Part shown: one piece after another, positions 9,457-19,240 of the stretch
Layout of the letters: each line of letters opens with the position of its first letter
How positions within the stretch are numbered: the stretch's first letter is position 1
NCBI RefSeq assembly: GCF_900129615.1
Contig: NZ_FQWI01000001.1
Coordinates: forward strand, 620,001 to 684,000
Source of the DNA: Pectobacterium carotovorum
GTDB lineage: Bacteria; Pseudomonadota; Gammaproteobacteria; Enterobacterales; Enterobacteriaceae
DNA length: 64,000 bases
Reading direction: 5' to 3'
The notes under the pieces: model-generated
What the model was told of the DNA's origin: nothing
What the model saw: only the letters and a program-made list of their open reading frames with translations
Database searches by the model: none
Translations under genes and position numbers: made by a program

Positions 9457-10731
9457 ATGAAAAAGGTCAGTAAGGAGCGGTTTATCGGCCTGGAATGGTT
9501 ACGATTTTTGCTCGGCTGCTATGTGATGATTTATCACACAGTCCACGTTTATCCCCAGCGTGAGCGCATTCCGTTTTTGAGCGAGCTCACCAGCATGGGA
9601 TTCTTCGCGACCAGCACGTTCTTTGTCCTGTCTGGCTTCTTGCTAGCCCATGTCTACATTAAGGACGGACGTCTGCGTGAACCTGTTCGCCAGTTCTGGG
9701 CCAAACGCTTCTTTAATCTTTATCCCATCCATATCATTGCCCTGCTGTCTTCGATTGCCGTTGTCACGCTGATGCAGTGGCTGGCCGTGCCGCCGGAAGG
9801 ACAAGTCGCCAGCGCGCGTTTCGTCATTTATGACACCAACGATCCCGCAGCCGACCCCGAAACGCTGCGCCATTACATGACGAATGCGCAGTTGGCGTTC
9901 AACGGGATATTGCAGGTACTGATGTTGCAGGCATGGAATCCTTACTTCCTGACCTTCAATGCCCCGTTATGGTCGCTTTCCACACTGTTCTTTTTCTATC
10001 TGGCGTTCCCGCTGTTAGCCCCGCGTCTGTTGAACAGCCGCCATCCGTGGCTGTGGATGGGGATCGTCTGCCTGCTGTATCTGCTACCGCCAATTTGGGT
10101 GATCTGGCAACAGCAGTTCGGCATGCCGTACACCGGATTATTACAGCGTGGACCGATTTTCCGTCTGCCGGAGTTTCTGGCCGGGATTTTGGGCTATGCG
10201 CTGTTCCGTCATTATCGTCAGAAAGATCGTTTACCGCTGACCAAAGGCCAGCGCTACGCACTCGCCCTCTTTATCGGTGTGAATTTCCTTGTCGCTACCT
10301 GGTTGTTCACAAAAGGCGAAGCCTATTGGTACTTCTTGCTGCATAACGGCTTGCTTCTGCCGGCTCAGGTCGGTCTGGTTTGTCTCAGTGCGCTGGCGCG
10401 TGAACCTAACAGTGAATGGCTGCGGCACTGGTCGCCCCGACTGGGAGCAGCCTCGCTGTCTATCTTTGCGCTACACGTTCCGCTCTTTAATCTGTTCCGT
10501 ACGCTGGAACAGCTGGTGCGCGGTAACCCGATGGCCTGCTTCAGCGATTGGGATCAATGCATTACCGCGGCAGGCCAAGTGCAACTGTCCATGACGGGCT
10601 ATATCATTTTTCTGCTTAGCACCGTGACGCTCTGTGTTCTCTTCCAGGAACGGATCGTGTTCCGCGTAAGGACGTTCCTGACCGCGCGCTTCCTGAGCAA
10701 CAACACTTCCCGCACACAGCGCACCGCATAG
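9457..10731 (+). CDS. Acyltransferase family 3 membrane protein
   Basis: The protein has 424 residues and belongs to the acyltransferase-3 family (OafA/OpgC/NodX type), inner-membrane enzymes that O-acylate polysaccharides, glucans or other surface sugars. The N-terminal region shows the family pattern GLEWLRFLLGCYVMIYHTVH (Arg and His typical of the active site), the segment FFVLSGFLLAHVY, and later RFFNLYPIHI and FRLPEFLAGILGY. About ten hydrophobic segments are visible. ATG 9457 is preferred to TTG 9445 because TGAGG precedes it. The gene stands alone between hairpins, so its substrate cannot be named. Confidence 0.85.
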   Translation: MKKVSKERFIGLEWLRFLLGCYVMIYHTVHVYPQRERIPFLSELTSMGFFATSTFFVLSGFLLAHVYIKDGRLREPVRQFWAKRFFNLYPIHIIALLSSIAVVTLMQWLAVPPEGQVASARFVIYDTNDPAADPETLRHYMTNAQLAFNGILQVLMLQAWNPYFLTFNAPLWSLSTLFFFYLAFPLLAPRLLNSRHPWLWMGIVCLLYLLPPIWVIWQQQFGMPYTGLLQRGPIFRLPEFLAGILGYALFRHYRQKDRLPLTKGQRYALALFIGVNFLVATWLFTKGEAYWYFLLHNGLLLPAQVGLVCLSALAREPNSEWLRHWSPRLGAASLSIFALHVPLFNLFRTLEQLVRGNPMACFSDWDQCITAAGQVQLSMTGYIIFLLSTVTLCVLFQERIVFRVRTFLTARFLSNNTSRTQRTA

Positions 10732-10748
10732 CGTCATCTATCGCTCAT

Positions 10749-10782
10749 GCTCTCTGACCTGAAACAAGCAGGGTCAGAGAGC
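10749..10782. terminator. Strong hairpin downstream of the acyltransferase gene
   Basis: GCTCTCTGACC (10749-10759) pairs perfectly with GGTCAGAGAGC (10772-10782), an 11 bp stem with a 12 nt loop. No T tract follows, so termination efficiency is uncertain. The rest of the 10783-11033 gap shows only AT-rich promoter-like sequence. Confidence 0.55.
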
Positions 10783-11033
10783 CTCATCCCCGCACGACTC
10801 ATCCCCTTTCCGCTAGCCAAAAATGTGACAGATATCGCGTTATAGCTGTTAATCATCAATAGCCACTTTTATAACTATTTACATTCTAATCAATTTTCGT
10901 TTTCGGGTAGAGCATCACTACGATTCCTGTTAATGTTTGCCGTTCCGGACTAAACCGGTTCGTTATCATCGGCTGTACGTCTTTGTCTTTGACGGACATC
11001 TCACTACCTGTCACCACTGTTTACTTGGCAATA

Positions 11034-12074
11034 ATGACACTATCCAAACACGCACTCTCTTCCCTCAGCTTGGTTATCGCCCTCTCTGCTGGCATTACAC
11101 AGAGCCGCGCTGACACCATTTGGCTGACCAATGGCGACCAGCTTACAGGGAAAATCACGCTGCTTGACGGCGGTAAACTCTTTATCAACACCGACTATGC
11201 TGGCTCTATTTCTGTAGCCTGGGATAAGGTGAAAACCTTTGAATCCGACCATGGTCTGGTGATTCAAGGCGAACGCTACGAAAAAGGCGTACTGTATCCG
11301 ACGATCAAAGCGAGCGAAAACCGCGCCATCGTCGCGAACCCGTCGCTGGCTAACGAAGCGGCAGGCCCGCAAACATTGCCGCTTTCTGAAATCACGTCCA
11401 TCGTCGCGCAGAAGCCGCTGGTGACCGATTTCGCCTGGAAAGGCAACATTGACGCCGGCATGTCGCACAAGAAAAGCTCGACAGAAACCGACAACTACGA
11501 TGTGACGCTGAACACCAAAGCGCGTCACGATACGTGGCGACACAACCTTGATGCCAGCTACCATTTGGCAAAAGAGAATAAAGTCGAGAGCACCAAGAAT
11601 GCGGCTGGCGAATATGCGCTGGATAAATTCGTGGATGAGAACTGGTTCTGGCAGGGTCGTTATCAGTACAAACGCGACTGGATTGAAAGCATTAAAATCA
11701 ACCGCTCTTTCGGTCTCGGTCCCGGTTATCAGTTCTGGGATAACGATTTAGGCGCGTTCTCACTGACGTCGCTGGTCAACTCCCAAACCTTCGTTTACCG
11801 CGATCAGGGCGATGATGACTTCTACTCCGGTGCGATTAAGTGGGCGTACAACCGCTACCTGTTCAGCAAATCGGTTGAAGCCTTCACCAACGGTGAATTG
11901 GGTCGTTCATTTGATGGCACTGCGCCAATCTATCTGAAAGCGGATGCAGGTCTGCGCTTCAAGCTGACCGACTGGTCTTCTATGAGCATGAAAGTGTCAC
12001 GTACCCGTATCGAAAGTAATCAGGGGAATGTTGACGACACGCTGTACACCATGGGTGTTGGCGTCGGCTGGTAA
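11034..12074 (+). CDS. YdiY-like DUF481 outer-membrane protein
   Basis: The 346-residue precursor has a signal peptide (MTLSKHALSSLSLVIALSAG, cleaved near SRA-DT). A short N-terminal domain contains IWLTNGDQLTGKI, and a C-terminal beta-rich region with alternating aromatic residues ends in Trp, typical of an outer-membrane barrel. This matches the DUF481/YdiY family, which in E. coli is linked to acid response but has no proven function. I took ATG 11034 because it directly gives a good signal peptide. A TTG start at 10983 lacks a ribosome site. The gene converges with chaC. Confidence 0.8.
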   Translation: MTLSKHALSSLSLVIALSAGITQSRADTIWLTNGDQLTGKITLLDGGKLFINTDYAGSISVAWDKVKTFESDHGLVIQGERYEKGVLYPTIKASENRAIVANPSLANEAAGPQTLPLSEITSIVAQKPLVTDFAWKGNIDAGMSHKKSSTETDNYDVTLNTKARHDTWRHNLDASYHLAKENKVESTKNAAGEYALDKFVDENWFWQGRYQYKRDWIESIKINRSFGLGPGYQFWDNDLGAFSLTSLVNSQTFVYRDQGDDDFYSGAIKWAYNRYLFSKSVEAFTNGELGRSFDGTAPIYLKADAGLRFKLTDWSSMSMKVSRTRIESNQGNVDDTLYTMGVGVGW

Positions 12075-12152
12075 GTCAGTTGCTTCACATTGTCTCAAGG
12101 TGAACGGCGATCTCGTCGTTCACCTCAATGTTCCTGCTCACCGCTGTCACTA

Positions 12153-12836
12153 TTAGCAACTCCCTGCTGCCGCAGAACATGACTGTTGCAGGATTCGCAC
12201 CCGCTGCGCCAGTTCGCTCACGCTTTCATCTTCCGTTCCGTGATTCTTCAGTTCTTGCTCAAGCGCAAACAGATATTGCGCATTGGTGCCGAGCGGACCG
12301 CTCGCGCTCGCAATCAGCGGTGCAACGCTCTGAATGCAGGTATCATTTTCGTTGAGGGGATGTTCCGGTTCGGAAACAAACACCAGCGCTGTCAGCGGTG
12401 CACCGTTCTTGCGATGCAGTTCGCACCAGAGCGGACGATAGCATCCCGTCAGCATTTCACGCTTCCACAACAGCTCCAGATCTTCACGCAATGAGGTTTC
12501 CGGCAGTCGGAAAGCCAACCCCGTCGTTTGCCCACCGGGCTTCAGCGCCAGCATCCGTCCCGGCTGCGTTACCGTGCCTCGACCGATGGTCAGGCGCAGA
12601 CAAAAGGCACGCTGCCACCCTGCCAACGTGGCCAGACAGGTTTCTTCGGCGTCAAAAACCGGATTCCACATAAGCGAACCGTAGCCAAATACCCAGACAG
12701 GACAGCTATTTGGCCGGAGCGCCAGCGTCCTGTCCAACGAGTCAGCCCGCTGTTGCGGGGTGAGCAGTAAGGTTTCTTCAATACAACCAAAAGACGTTCT
12801 ACAATCTGCTTTCTGCAAAAAATCGCGTGTTAACAC
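12153..12836 (-). CDS. chaC: Glutathione-specific gamma-glutamylcyclotransferase ChaC
   Basis: ChaC cleaves glutathione to 5-oxoproline and Cys-Gly in the cytoplasm. The protein has 227 residues (E. coli 231). The nucleotide-like binding loop VWVFGYGSLMWNP (residues 47-59) is diagnostic, and the family pattern FCLRLTIGRGT and acidic SEPEHP follow. The start is GTG with GGGGG about 8 bases upstream. In E. coli the gene sits with chaA and chaB. Here chaB is absent, and chaA lies on the opposite strand beyond a siderophore gene. Confidence 0.93.
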   Translation of the reverse strand: MLTRDFLQKADCRTSFGCIEETLLLTPQQRADSLDRTLALRPNSCPVWVFGYGSLMWNPVFDAEETCLATLAGWQRAFCLRLTIGRGTVTQPGRMLALKPGGQTTGLAFRLPETSLREDLELLWKREMLTGCYRPLWCELHRKNGAPLTALVFVSEPEHPLNENDTCIQSVAPLIASASGPLGTNAQYLFALEQELKNHGTEDESVSELAQRVRILQQSCSAAAGSC

Positions 12837-13206
12837 TACTTACTACCCCCAACCTTACTCTTTTGCTGCTCGTCAGATCGGCTCTCGCCCTGCGTGTAAA
12901 AACCTAACTGCTTCATCTGCTTAATTTTACAACACTATCAACCCTGAGGTTATTCATTTATGGCTTTGCGATCAAGTTTGATACTAGTCACAAAAACTGA
13001 AAAAGTTCGTGATAATGTTTCAGTCACACAAGATTCAGCTTTTATATCAACTTAATCGGCAACTCACCGTCAGACTTGACGTATTCCTGATACAAACCTC
13101 ATTTTTGTGACGTCAGGAACCTGTCGAAAGCCGTATGCTTGACGTGAAAGCTCTCGACATCAATAAAAAGTATCCACTACGACAAGAATAATAACGGGCA
13201 GACATC

Positions 13207-13237
13207 AAATGATAATAATTATCATCTCGTGTTATTA
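13207..13237 (+). promoter_or_regulatory. Fur box before the siderophore-interacting protein gene
   Basis: TGATAATAATTATCA at 13210-13224 is a near-perfect palindrome of the Fur type (GATAAT arrays), and a second partial copy, GTTATTATCATCC, follows immediately. Overlapping Fur sites 40-70 bp before a start codon are usual for iron-repressed genes. The rest of the 12837-13277 gap shows no gene. TTGACG-N17-AATAAA at 13139-13167 could be a promoter just upstream. Confidence 0.8.
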
Positions 13238-13277
13238 TCATCCTTAATTTGGAATCGACTATCCACGGAGACACTGA

Positions 13278-14081
13278 ATGGCAACGCCGCGTCAGCCTGT
13301 TTTAGTTCAGGTTAAACACATCCACGATATTTCCCCTCATTTACGCTGCATTACGTTCCATCACGACGCGTTGCGCGATTATCCGACCGAGCGATACGGT
13401 GCACACATCAAGCTCTTTTTGCCTCAGGCCGGACAGCAAAAACCGGCTCTGCCCGCAATTGGCGAACGCGGTCCGATCTGGCCAGAAGGCGAAGCCCGCC
13501 CCATCGTTCGCACCTATAGCGTCCGTGCCCTGCGCCCGGAAGAGGCGGAACTGGATATGGTTTTCGCGCTGCATGAACACGCCGGGCCTGCCGTCACCTT
13601 TGCCCGTCAGGCAAAGCCCGGCGACTGGGTCGGTATTTCACAACCCGGCGGCCCACTTCCGATGCTGCCGCCAGCGGCCGCTTATTATCTGGCCGCTGAT
13701 CCGTCATCGTTCCCTGCGCTCATGGCGCTGCTGGAGAACCTGCCTGATGACGCCACGGGACATGCGGTAATCCGTGTCGACAGCGAGGCTGATAAACTTG
13801 ATATCACTAAACCAGCACAGCTTCAGCTACATTGGATTATCGGCGGAACGGACGTGACCGATGTATTTTTGCAGCAGTTTCAGTCACTTCCGTCGGCTGA
13901 AAATGTGTTTTACTGGTTAGCGGGTGAGGATCGTATCGTAGTTCAGCTTCGTCGCCACGTGCGTCGCGAACGCGGGTGTGAACGAAATCAGATGTATGCC
14001 GTGCCTTATTGGCGAGAAGGGTTAAATGAAGAGGATTATCATCATAAACGTCACGATATCATGGATAATCCTGACGAATAA
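13278..14081 (+). CDS. Siderophore-interacting protein, ferric-chelate reductase (YqjH/ViuB family)
   Basis: This is a cytoplasmic flavin- and NAD(P)H-dependent reductase that releases iron from imported ferric siderophores. The 267 residues fit the SIP family. The FAD-binding motif of this family is visible as RPIVRTYSVR (residues 75-84), followed by GPAVTFARQAKPGDWVGI and the SIP C-terminal pattern WLAGED. An overlapping pair of Fur boxes precedes it, so iron limitation should induce it. No siderophore cluster is next to it. Confidence 0.9.
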   Translation: MATPRQPVLVQVKHIHDISPHLRCITFHHDALRDYPTERYGAHIKLFLPQAGQQKPALPAIGERGPIWPEGEARPIVRTYSVRALRPEEAELDMVFALHEHAGPAVTFARQAKPGDWVGISQPGGPLPMLPPAAAYYLAADPSSFPALMALLENLPDDATGHAVIRVDSEADKLDITKPAQLQLHWIIGGTDVTDVFLQQFQSLPSAENVFYWLAGEDRIVVQLRRHVRRERGCERNQMYAVPYWREGLNEEDYHHKRHDIMDNPDE

Positions 14082-14410
14082 CCACAAAAAATACATTTGA
14101 TATTATCATGATAGGGAGAAGACACGCAGATTCTCCCCTTTTCATGTGAATTTAAGCGCAAAGCGTAAAAATCCGTAAAACATCCCGCACCAACATGACA
14201 ATCTGTTATCATATTGTTCGTTTTATTACGTTATAACTACTTTTTAGTAACCTTTTGCTGTTTATTGTTGTTCTACGTCTTTAATAAAGGGGTTTGCGAC
14301 CTCAATAAATTGCTTTATGCCCTAAATAGTTTGAGCTGCCAGTAGGCGGGCTTGAAATATGACGGGGATATTTTGCCGTATCATTCCTCTGGATAAGGAG
14401 AACTCCCGCA
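14082..14410 (+). other. Gap before chaA without recognisable gene
   Basis: The 329 bases are AT-rich with no usable ORF. AAGGAG ends about 10 bases before the chaA ATG. I see no operator I can name. Confidence 0.5.
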
Positions 14411-15511
14411 ATGAAGTCTCATGCTGAGGTGGTCAAAACTCGCCATCACGAATACTCACTCATTTTTCCGGTTATTGCGCTGGCCGTACTCTACATGTGG
14501 GGCACTTCACAAAATTTTGTCGCCATTCTTGGCATCAACGCCATCGCGCTAGCCGGGATACTGTTCAGCGCCTTCAGCGTAGTACGCCACGCCGACGTAC
14601 TCGCACACCGTCTGGGTGAACCCTACGGTTCATTGATCCTCAGCCTGTCCGTCGTCATTCTTGAAGTCAGCCTGATTTCTGCGCTGATGGCAACCGGTGA
14701 CGCGGGTCCAGACCTGATGCGTGACACCCTCTATTCCATTATCGTGATTGTCACCGGTGGTCTGGTCGGTTTCGCCCTCTTACTCGGCGGCCGTAAATTC
14801 GCCACACAGTACGTCAACCTCAGCGGCATCAAGCAGTACCTGATGGCGATCTTCCCATTGGCCGTGATTGTGCTGGTTTTCCCCAGCGCCTTGCCCGGTG
14901 GTAATTTCAGCGTAGCGCAGTCGTTGATTGTTGCCGCTATTTCTGCGGCGATGTACGGCGTGTTCCTATTGATTCAAACGCGTACGCACCAAAGCCTGTT
15001 TGTGTATGAGCATGAAGACGAAGGGGACGGTGACGATCCACACCACGGTAAACCGTCCGCGCACAGTTCACTGTGGCATACCGCCTGGCTGCTGGTTCAT
15101 CTGGTTGCTGTTATCGCGGTCACCAAGACGAACTCCATGCCGCTGGAAACACTGCTGACCGAAATGAACGCGCCGACGCAGTTTACGGGCTTCCTGGTCG
15201 CGTTATTAATCCTCTCTCCTGAAGGGCTGGGAGCGATCCGCGCGGTCTTGAAGAATCAGGTGCAACGCGCCATGAACCTGTTTTTCGGTTCCGTGCTGGC
15301 AACCATTTCACTGACGGTCCCTACCGTTACGATCATCGCCATGCTGACCGGCCGCACGCTGAATTTCGGTTTGGATATGCCACACATTGTGGTGATGCTG
15401 TCGGTACTGGTGCTGTGCCACATTACGTTCTCTACCGGTAGAACCAATGTGTTGAGCGGTAGCGCGCATCTGGCGCTCTTCGCCGCCTATCTGATCACCA
15501 TCACGCTGTAA
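14411..15511 (+). CDS. chaA: Sodium-potassium/proton antiporter ChaA
   Basis: ChaA is an inner-membrane Ca2+(Na+,K+)/H+ exchanger used at alkaline pH and high salt. The 366 residues equal the E. coli length. Two repeats of the CaCA superfamily are visible, with acidic residues in ILSLSVVILEVSLI and LLILSPEGLGAIRA. An acidic cytoplasmic loop (YEHEDEGDGDDPHH, near residue 200) separates the halves, as known for ChaA. It is a single gene with a hairpin after it. Confidence 0.95.
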   Translation: MKSHAEVVKTRHHEYSLIFPVIALAVLYMWGTSQNFVAILGINAIALAGILFSAFSVVRHADVLAHRLGEPYGSLILSLSVVILEVSLISALMATGDAGPDLMRDTLYSIIVIVTGGLVGFALLLGGRKFATQYVNLSGIKQYLMAIFPLAVIVLVFPSALPGGNFSVAQSLIVAAISAAMYGVFLLIQTRTHQSLFVYEHEDEGDGDDPHHGKPSAHSSLWHTAWLLVHLVAVIAVTKTNSMPLETLLTEMNAPTQFTGFLVALLILSPEGLGAIRAVLKNQVQRAMNLFFGSVLATISLTVPTVTIIAMLTGRTLNFGLDMPHIVVMLSVLVLCHITFSTGRTNVLSGSAHLALFAAYLITITL

Positions 15512-15518
15512 TTCCCCT

Positions 15519-15544
15519 GCCGACGCGGTTTTCGCCGCGTCGGC
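15519..15544 (+). terminator. Terminator-like hairpin after chaA
   Basis: GCCGACGCGG (15519-15528) pairs with CCGCGTCGGC (15535-15544) over a 6 nt loop. The sequence after it (CTCACC) is not T-rich. Confidence 0.5.
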
Positions 15545-15674
15545 CTCACCAAAACTCACTTCTCTTGATGTATATCTGGATCTTCTGAGCGCGTCCGGCG
15601 TATCGTAAGGCTGTCGTCGACGGACCGGCAGGCCCGCCATATTGATTTACTTCCTTACTTTGGTTTCTGCTTAG

Positions 15675-17378
15675 ATGAAAACGCACGGAATTAACGGCGT
15701 CAGGCCGTTCAGCGCGCTGATTGACGCGTGCTGGCGCGAAAAATATACGCTGCAACGTTTTACCCATGACATTATCGCTGGCGTGACCGTCGGCATCATC
15801 GCCATACCACTGGCGATGGCACTGGCCATTGCCAGCGGCGTTCCTCCGCAGTACGGACTGTATACGTCAGCCATTGCCGGGATTGTCATCGCCGTCAGCG
15901 GCGGCTCACGCTACAGCGTCTCAGGCCCGACGGCAGCCTTCGTCGTTATTTTGTATCCGGTATCGCAACAGTTCGGGCTATCCGGGCTGCTGGTTGCCAC
16001 CTTGCTGTCCGGCATATTTCTGCTGCTGATGGGGCTCTGCCGCTTCGGCCGTCTGATTGAATATATTCCGCTTTCCGTGACGTTGGGGTTCACCTCCGGG
16101 ATCGCTATCACCATCGGTACCATGCAAATCAAGGATTTCTTCGGCTTGCAGATGGCGGTAGTCCCCGAGCATTATGTCGAAAAAGTGGCGGCGCTGGCGC
16201 AATCGCTGCCGACGCTGCATCTTGCTGATACGCTGATTGGCGCAACGACGCTTTTGGTTCTCATCGTCTGGCCCAGACTCGGTATTCGCTTGCCCGGCCA
16301 CTTGCCTGCGCTGTTGGCAGGTGTCGCGGTGATGGGGATCATGTCGCTACTTGGTGAAAATGTGGCCACCATCGGTTCCCGATTCAGCTATATGCTGGCG
16401 GACGGTTCGCAGGGGCAAGGGATTCCGCCTATCCTGCCGCAGCTCATTCTGCCGTGGGATATTCCGTCGCCGGATGGAAAGACGATGACGCTGGATTGGC
16501 AAAGCATTTCCGCTCTGCTGCCTGCGGCGTTCTCGATGGCGATGCTGGGGGCAATTGAGTCGCTGCTGTGCGCCGTCGTGCTGGACGGGATGACGGGCAA
16601 AAAACACAATTCTAATGCAGAGCTGATGGGTCAGGGCTTCGGTAACATCATCGCACCGTTCTTTGGCGGCATTACCGCGACCGCGGCGATTGCCCGCTCC
16701 GCCGCCAACGTGCGTGCAGGAGCAAACTCGCCGATCTCCGCAGTGATTCATGCGCTGCTGGTGTTACTGGCATTGCTGATACTGGCGCCGTGGCTGTCTT
16801 ATCTGCCGCTGGCGGCAATGGCGTCGCTGTTGCTGATTGTCGCCTGGAACATGAGTGAAGCGCACAAAGTGGTGGATTTGCTGCGCCACGGGCCGAAAGA
16901 CGACATTATCGTGATGCTGCTTTGTATGTCGCTGACCGTGCTGTTCGATATGGTGATCGCGATTACCGTCGGCATCGTGCTGGCATCCCTGCTCTTCATG
17001 CGTCGCATCGCGCAGATGACCCGTCTGAGCGAACTGCCGGACACCAAAATCCCGGATCATCTGGTGCTGCGTGTTAACGGCCCGCTGTTTTTCGCTGCGG
17101 CGGAGCGCATCTTCAACGAACTGACCGTACGCAGCGAAGGCTATCAAAATATCATCTTACAGTGGGATGCGGTGCCGGTGCTGGATGCAGGCGGACTCAA
17201 TGCGTTCCTGCGCTTTAGTGAAACACTACCCGAAGGTAAACAGCTCATCATCACCGATATTCCCTTCCAGCCGTTAAAAACGCTGGCGCGGGCGAAGGTT
17301 CATCCGATTGAAGGACGGCTCAGTTTCTACGGTTCATTAGCGCAGGCGATTGAGGCGACGACGGTGCGTTCAGCGTAG
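15675..17378 (+). CDS. dauA: SulP-family C4-dicarboxylate transporter DauA
   Basis: DauA (YchM) is an inner-membrane SLC26/SulP transporter that takes up C4-dicarboxylates, mainly at acidic pH in E. coli. The protein has 567 residues. The SulP signature region [19 protein letters not shown] (about residues 53-71) and [11 protein letters not shown] are present. At the C terminus a STAS domain (from about residue 455) contains [17 protein letters not shown], where the helix usually starts with a phospho-acceptor-like D-x-x-G pattern. No clear ribosome site precedes the ATG. The gene is monocistronic. Confidence 0.9.
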   Translation: MKTHGINGVRPFSALIDACWREKYTLQRFTHDIIAGVTVGIIAIPLAMALAIASGVPPQYGLYTSAIAGIVIAVSGGSRYSVSGPTAAFVVILYPVSQQFGLSGLLVATLLSGIFLLLMGLCRFGRLIEYIPLSVTLGFTSGIAITIGTMQIKDFFGLQMAVVPEHYVEKVAALAQSLPTLHLADTLIGATTLLVLIVWPRLGIRLPGHLPALLAGVAVMGIMSLLGENVATIGSRFSYMLADGSQGQGIPPILPQLILPWDIPSPDGKTMTLDWQSISALLPAAFSMAMLGAIESLLCAVVLDGMTGKKHNSNAELMGQGFGNIIAPFFGGITATAAIARSAANVRAGANSPISAVIHALLVLLALLILAPWLSYLPLAAMASLLLIVAWNMSEAHKVVDLLRHGPKDDIIVMLLCMSLTVLFDMVIAITVGIVLASLLFMRRIAQMTRLSELPDTKIPDHLVLRVNGPLFFAAAERIFNELTVRSEGYQNIILQWDAVPVLDAGGLNAFLRFSETLPEGKQLIITDIPFQPLKTLARAKVHPIEGRLSFYGSLAQAIEATTVRSA

Positions 17379-17416
17379 CGGAAACAGAATAGAAATAGTC
17401 TGCGGGCCACGCCGTG

Positions 17417-17833
17417 CTAATGCTGCACGGCTGGCATCTTAAATCGGACGGACAGGCGTTCGTCCCGCAGCGTTAAATCCAATGTGTCATCACATTCGCG
17501 GCTAATGGCGCTCAGTTGCTCGTTCGTCAGCGCATAAGGCAGTTGGATATCAAACGCGGTCAGACCTTGCTGGCGTGCCAGCGTAATCAGCCTGATGATG
17601 TTGGTTTCGTCACTCACCTGCGTAGAAAGCACCTGTAGCGCCAATCCCTTCAGCCGCTCTTTCGGCGCACTCTGCCGAGCTGGTGCCATCTTGGTTACCA
17701 TGCCAAAAATCGGCATCACGCCGTACATCGCATCCATGAAGCGCCAACGTTTGTTGCACAGTGCCGCTAAATAATCCGTGTAATCCAGACAGAGTGGCTC
17801 ACTGGAACTTGTAGACTCAGGGGACTTTTCCAT
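17417..17833 (-). CDS. Conserved-looking hypothetical protein
   Basis: The product is 138 residues, soluble, with no signal peptide. I do not recognise the family. The start MEKSPESTSSSEP was preferred to one 13 codons upstream because AAGGG lies 7 bases before it. The middle has RWRFMDAMYGVMPIFGMV, which is amphipathic, and the C-terminal part alternates charged and hydrophobic residues (DDTLDLTLRDERLSVRF), suggesting a small alpha/beta fold. It is divergent from folM with about 140 bp between them, so the two may share a control region. Confidence 0.7.
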   Translation of the reverse strand: MEKSPESTSSSEPLCLDYTDYLAALCNKRWRFMDAMYGVMPIFGMVTKMAPARQSAPKERLKGLALQVLSTQVSDETNIIRLITLARQQGLTAFDIQLPYALTNEQLSAISRECDDTLDLTLRDERLSVRFKMPAVQH

Positions 17834-17971
17834 ATTCCCTTTTCTCCTCTTCGCCAGTGGTTTGCCGCGCACTACCCTGACAGGTATAAAACCGTAAACT
17901 ACATAGTGTTTAATTCAGGTATATTGTCACGCTTCGCCCCCTTTTGACTAGCGTGTTGAGGAGACCTAATT

Positions 17972-18694
17972 GTGACAACTTTTTCTTCTGCTCCCGTGTT
18001 AATTACCGGCGGCGCACGGCGTATTGGGCTGGCGCTGGCGCGTTCGTTTCTGGCCCAGTCGATTCCAGTCATCATCAGCTATCGCACGCCTTATCCTGAG
18101 TTGGAGACGCTACAGCAAGATGGCGCCGTTTGTCTGACCGCCGATTTTTCCACCACGGAAAACATCTATGCGTTTGCGGAGCAAATCCAGTCGCTCACGC
18201 CGCGGTTGCGCGCCATTATTCACAATGCCAGCCGCTGGGAGCCTGAAAGCCCCACCACACCGCCAGAAAAAACGCTGGACGATATGCTGCAAATTCATGT
18301 CTATACGCCCTATTTACTCAACCAACTGCTGGAACCCTGCCTGCGTGGGCAAGGCATCGCGGGTGCAGATATCATTCATCTGACAGATTACGTGGTAGAA
18401 AAAGGCAGCGACAAGCACATTGCCTATGCCGCCAGCAAAGCGGCACTGGATAACATGACGCGGTCGTTTGCCCGCAAGCTGGCACCCGAGGTGAAAGTCA
18501 ACGCGATCGCCCCCGGTCTCATCCTGTTTAATGAAAAGGATGACGAATCCTATCGTCAGCAGGCGCTGGAAAAGTCATTGATGAAAATTGCCCCCGGTGA
18601 AGAAGAAATTGTCCGGCTGGTGGATTACCTGCTCAGCAGCCGCTACGTCACCGGGAAAACGCTAGGCGTTGATGGTGGACGAGCTTTGCGCTAA
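17972..18694 (+). CDS. folM: Dihydromonapterin reductase FolM
   Basis: FolM is a short-chain dehydrogenase/reductase that makes tetrahydromonapterin and has weak dihydrofolate reductase activity. The 240 residues match E. coli. The nucleotide-binding TGGARRIG (residues 12-19), HNAS, and catalytic YAASKAALDNM are all present, with long identical stretches to the E. coli protein as I recall it (for example TRSFARKLAPEVKVN). The start is GTG behind GAGGAG. The stop TAA is followed in the same frame by the sigma factor ORF. Confidence 0.95.
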   Translation: MTTFSSAPVLITGGARRIGLALARSFLAQSIPVIISYRTPYPELETLQQDGAVCLTADFSTTENIYAFAEQIQSLTPRLRAIIHNASRWEPESPTTPPEKTLDDMLQIHVYTPYLLNQLLEPCLRGQGIAGADIIHLTDYVVEKGSDKHIAYAASKAALDNMTRSFARKLAPEVKVNAIAPGLILFNEKDDESYRQQALEKSLMKIAPGEEEIVRLVDYLLSSRYVTGKTLGVDGGRALR

Positions 18695-18724
18695 GCCCCT
18701 GAGTATCAATGCGAGGATAAAAAA

Positions 18725-19240
18725 ATCACCACCAGTGAAGTTCGCCAGCAGCTTACTACACACCTAACACGTCTGTGGCGTTACGGGTTAGTCCTGTCGC
18801 GCAGCCACGAGGTTGCCGAAGAGTTAGTCCAGTCTACCTGCGTTCGGGCACTCGAAAAAAGCGGGCAATTTACACCGGGCACTCGAATCGACAAATGGCT
18901 GTTCTCCATTCTCCACTCGATATGGATTTCCGAACTGCGCGCACGCCGCGTGCGTCTGGGACAAGGTTTTGTCGAAAGCGAAGCCCTATTGGCCCCGGAT
19001 ACCCATGAGCGGGATGACGATCGCCTGCATTACCAGCAAATAATGCAGCGTGTCAGCGCCTTGCCAGAAGCGCAACGCAATACCGTATTTTTAGTTTATG
19101 TCGAAGGATTTACCTATCAGGAGGCGGCAGACACGCTATCGGTACCCATCGGCACCATTATGAGCCGACTCGCCACAGCACGAAGTACGCTGGCAAAATC
19201 AGTTGAGGCTCTGCCCGCTGCAAAGGAGAAACGGTCTTGA
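18725..19240 (+). CDS. ECF-type RNA polymerase sigma factor with apparent ATC start
   Basis: The product of about 171 residues has sigma-70 region 2 (EVAEELVQSTCVRALE, then RIDKWLFSILHSIWISELRA) and region 4 (LPEAQRNTVFLVYVEGFTYQ, then VPIGTIMSRL). It would direct RNA polymerase to a small regulon under control of the adjacent anti-sigma factor. No ATG, GTG or TTG lies in frame before region 2. GAGGA at 18713-18717 is followed 7 bases later by ATC at 18725, and the next standard start in frame is GTG 18950, which would remove region 2. I therefore place the start at ATC, perhaps an ATG changed by one base. The frame is the same as folM across its TAA. The stop overlaps the next gene (TTGA). 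Confidence 0.75.
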   Translation: MTTSEVRQQLTTHLTRLWRYGLVLSRSHEVAEELVQSTCVRALEKSGQFTPGTRIDKWLFSILHSIWISELRARRVRLGQGFVESEALLAPDTHERDDDRLHYQQIMQRVSALPEAQRNTVFLVYVEGFTYQEAADTLSVPIGTIMSRLATARSTLAKSVEALPAAKEKRS

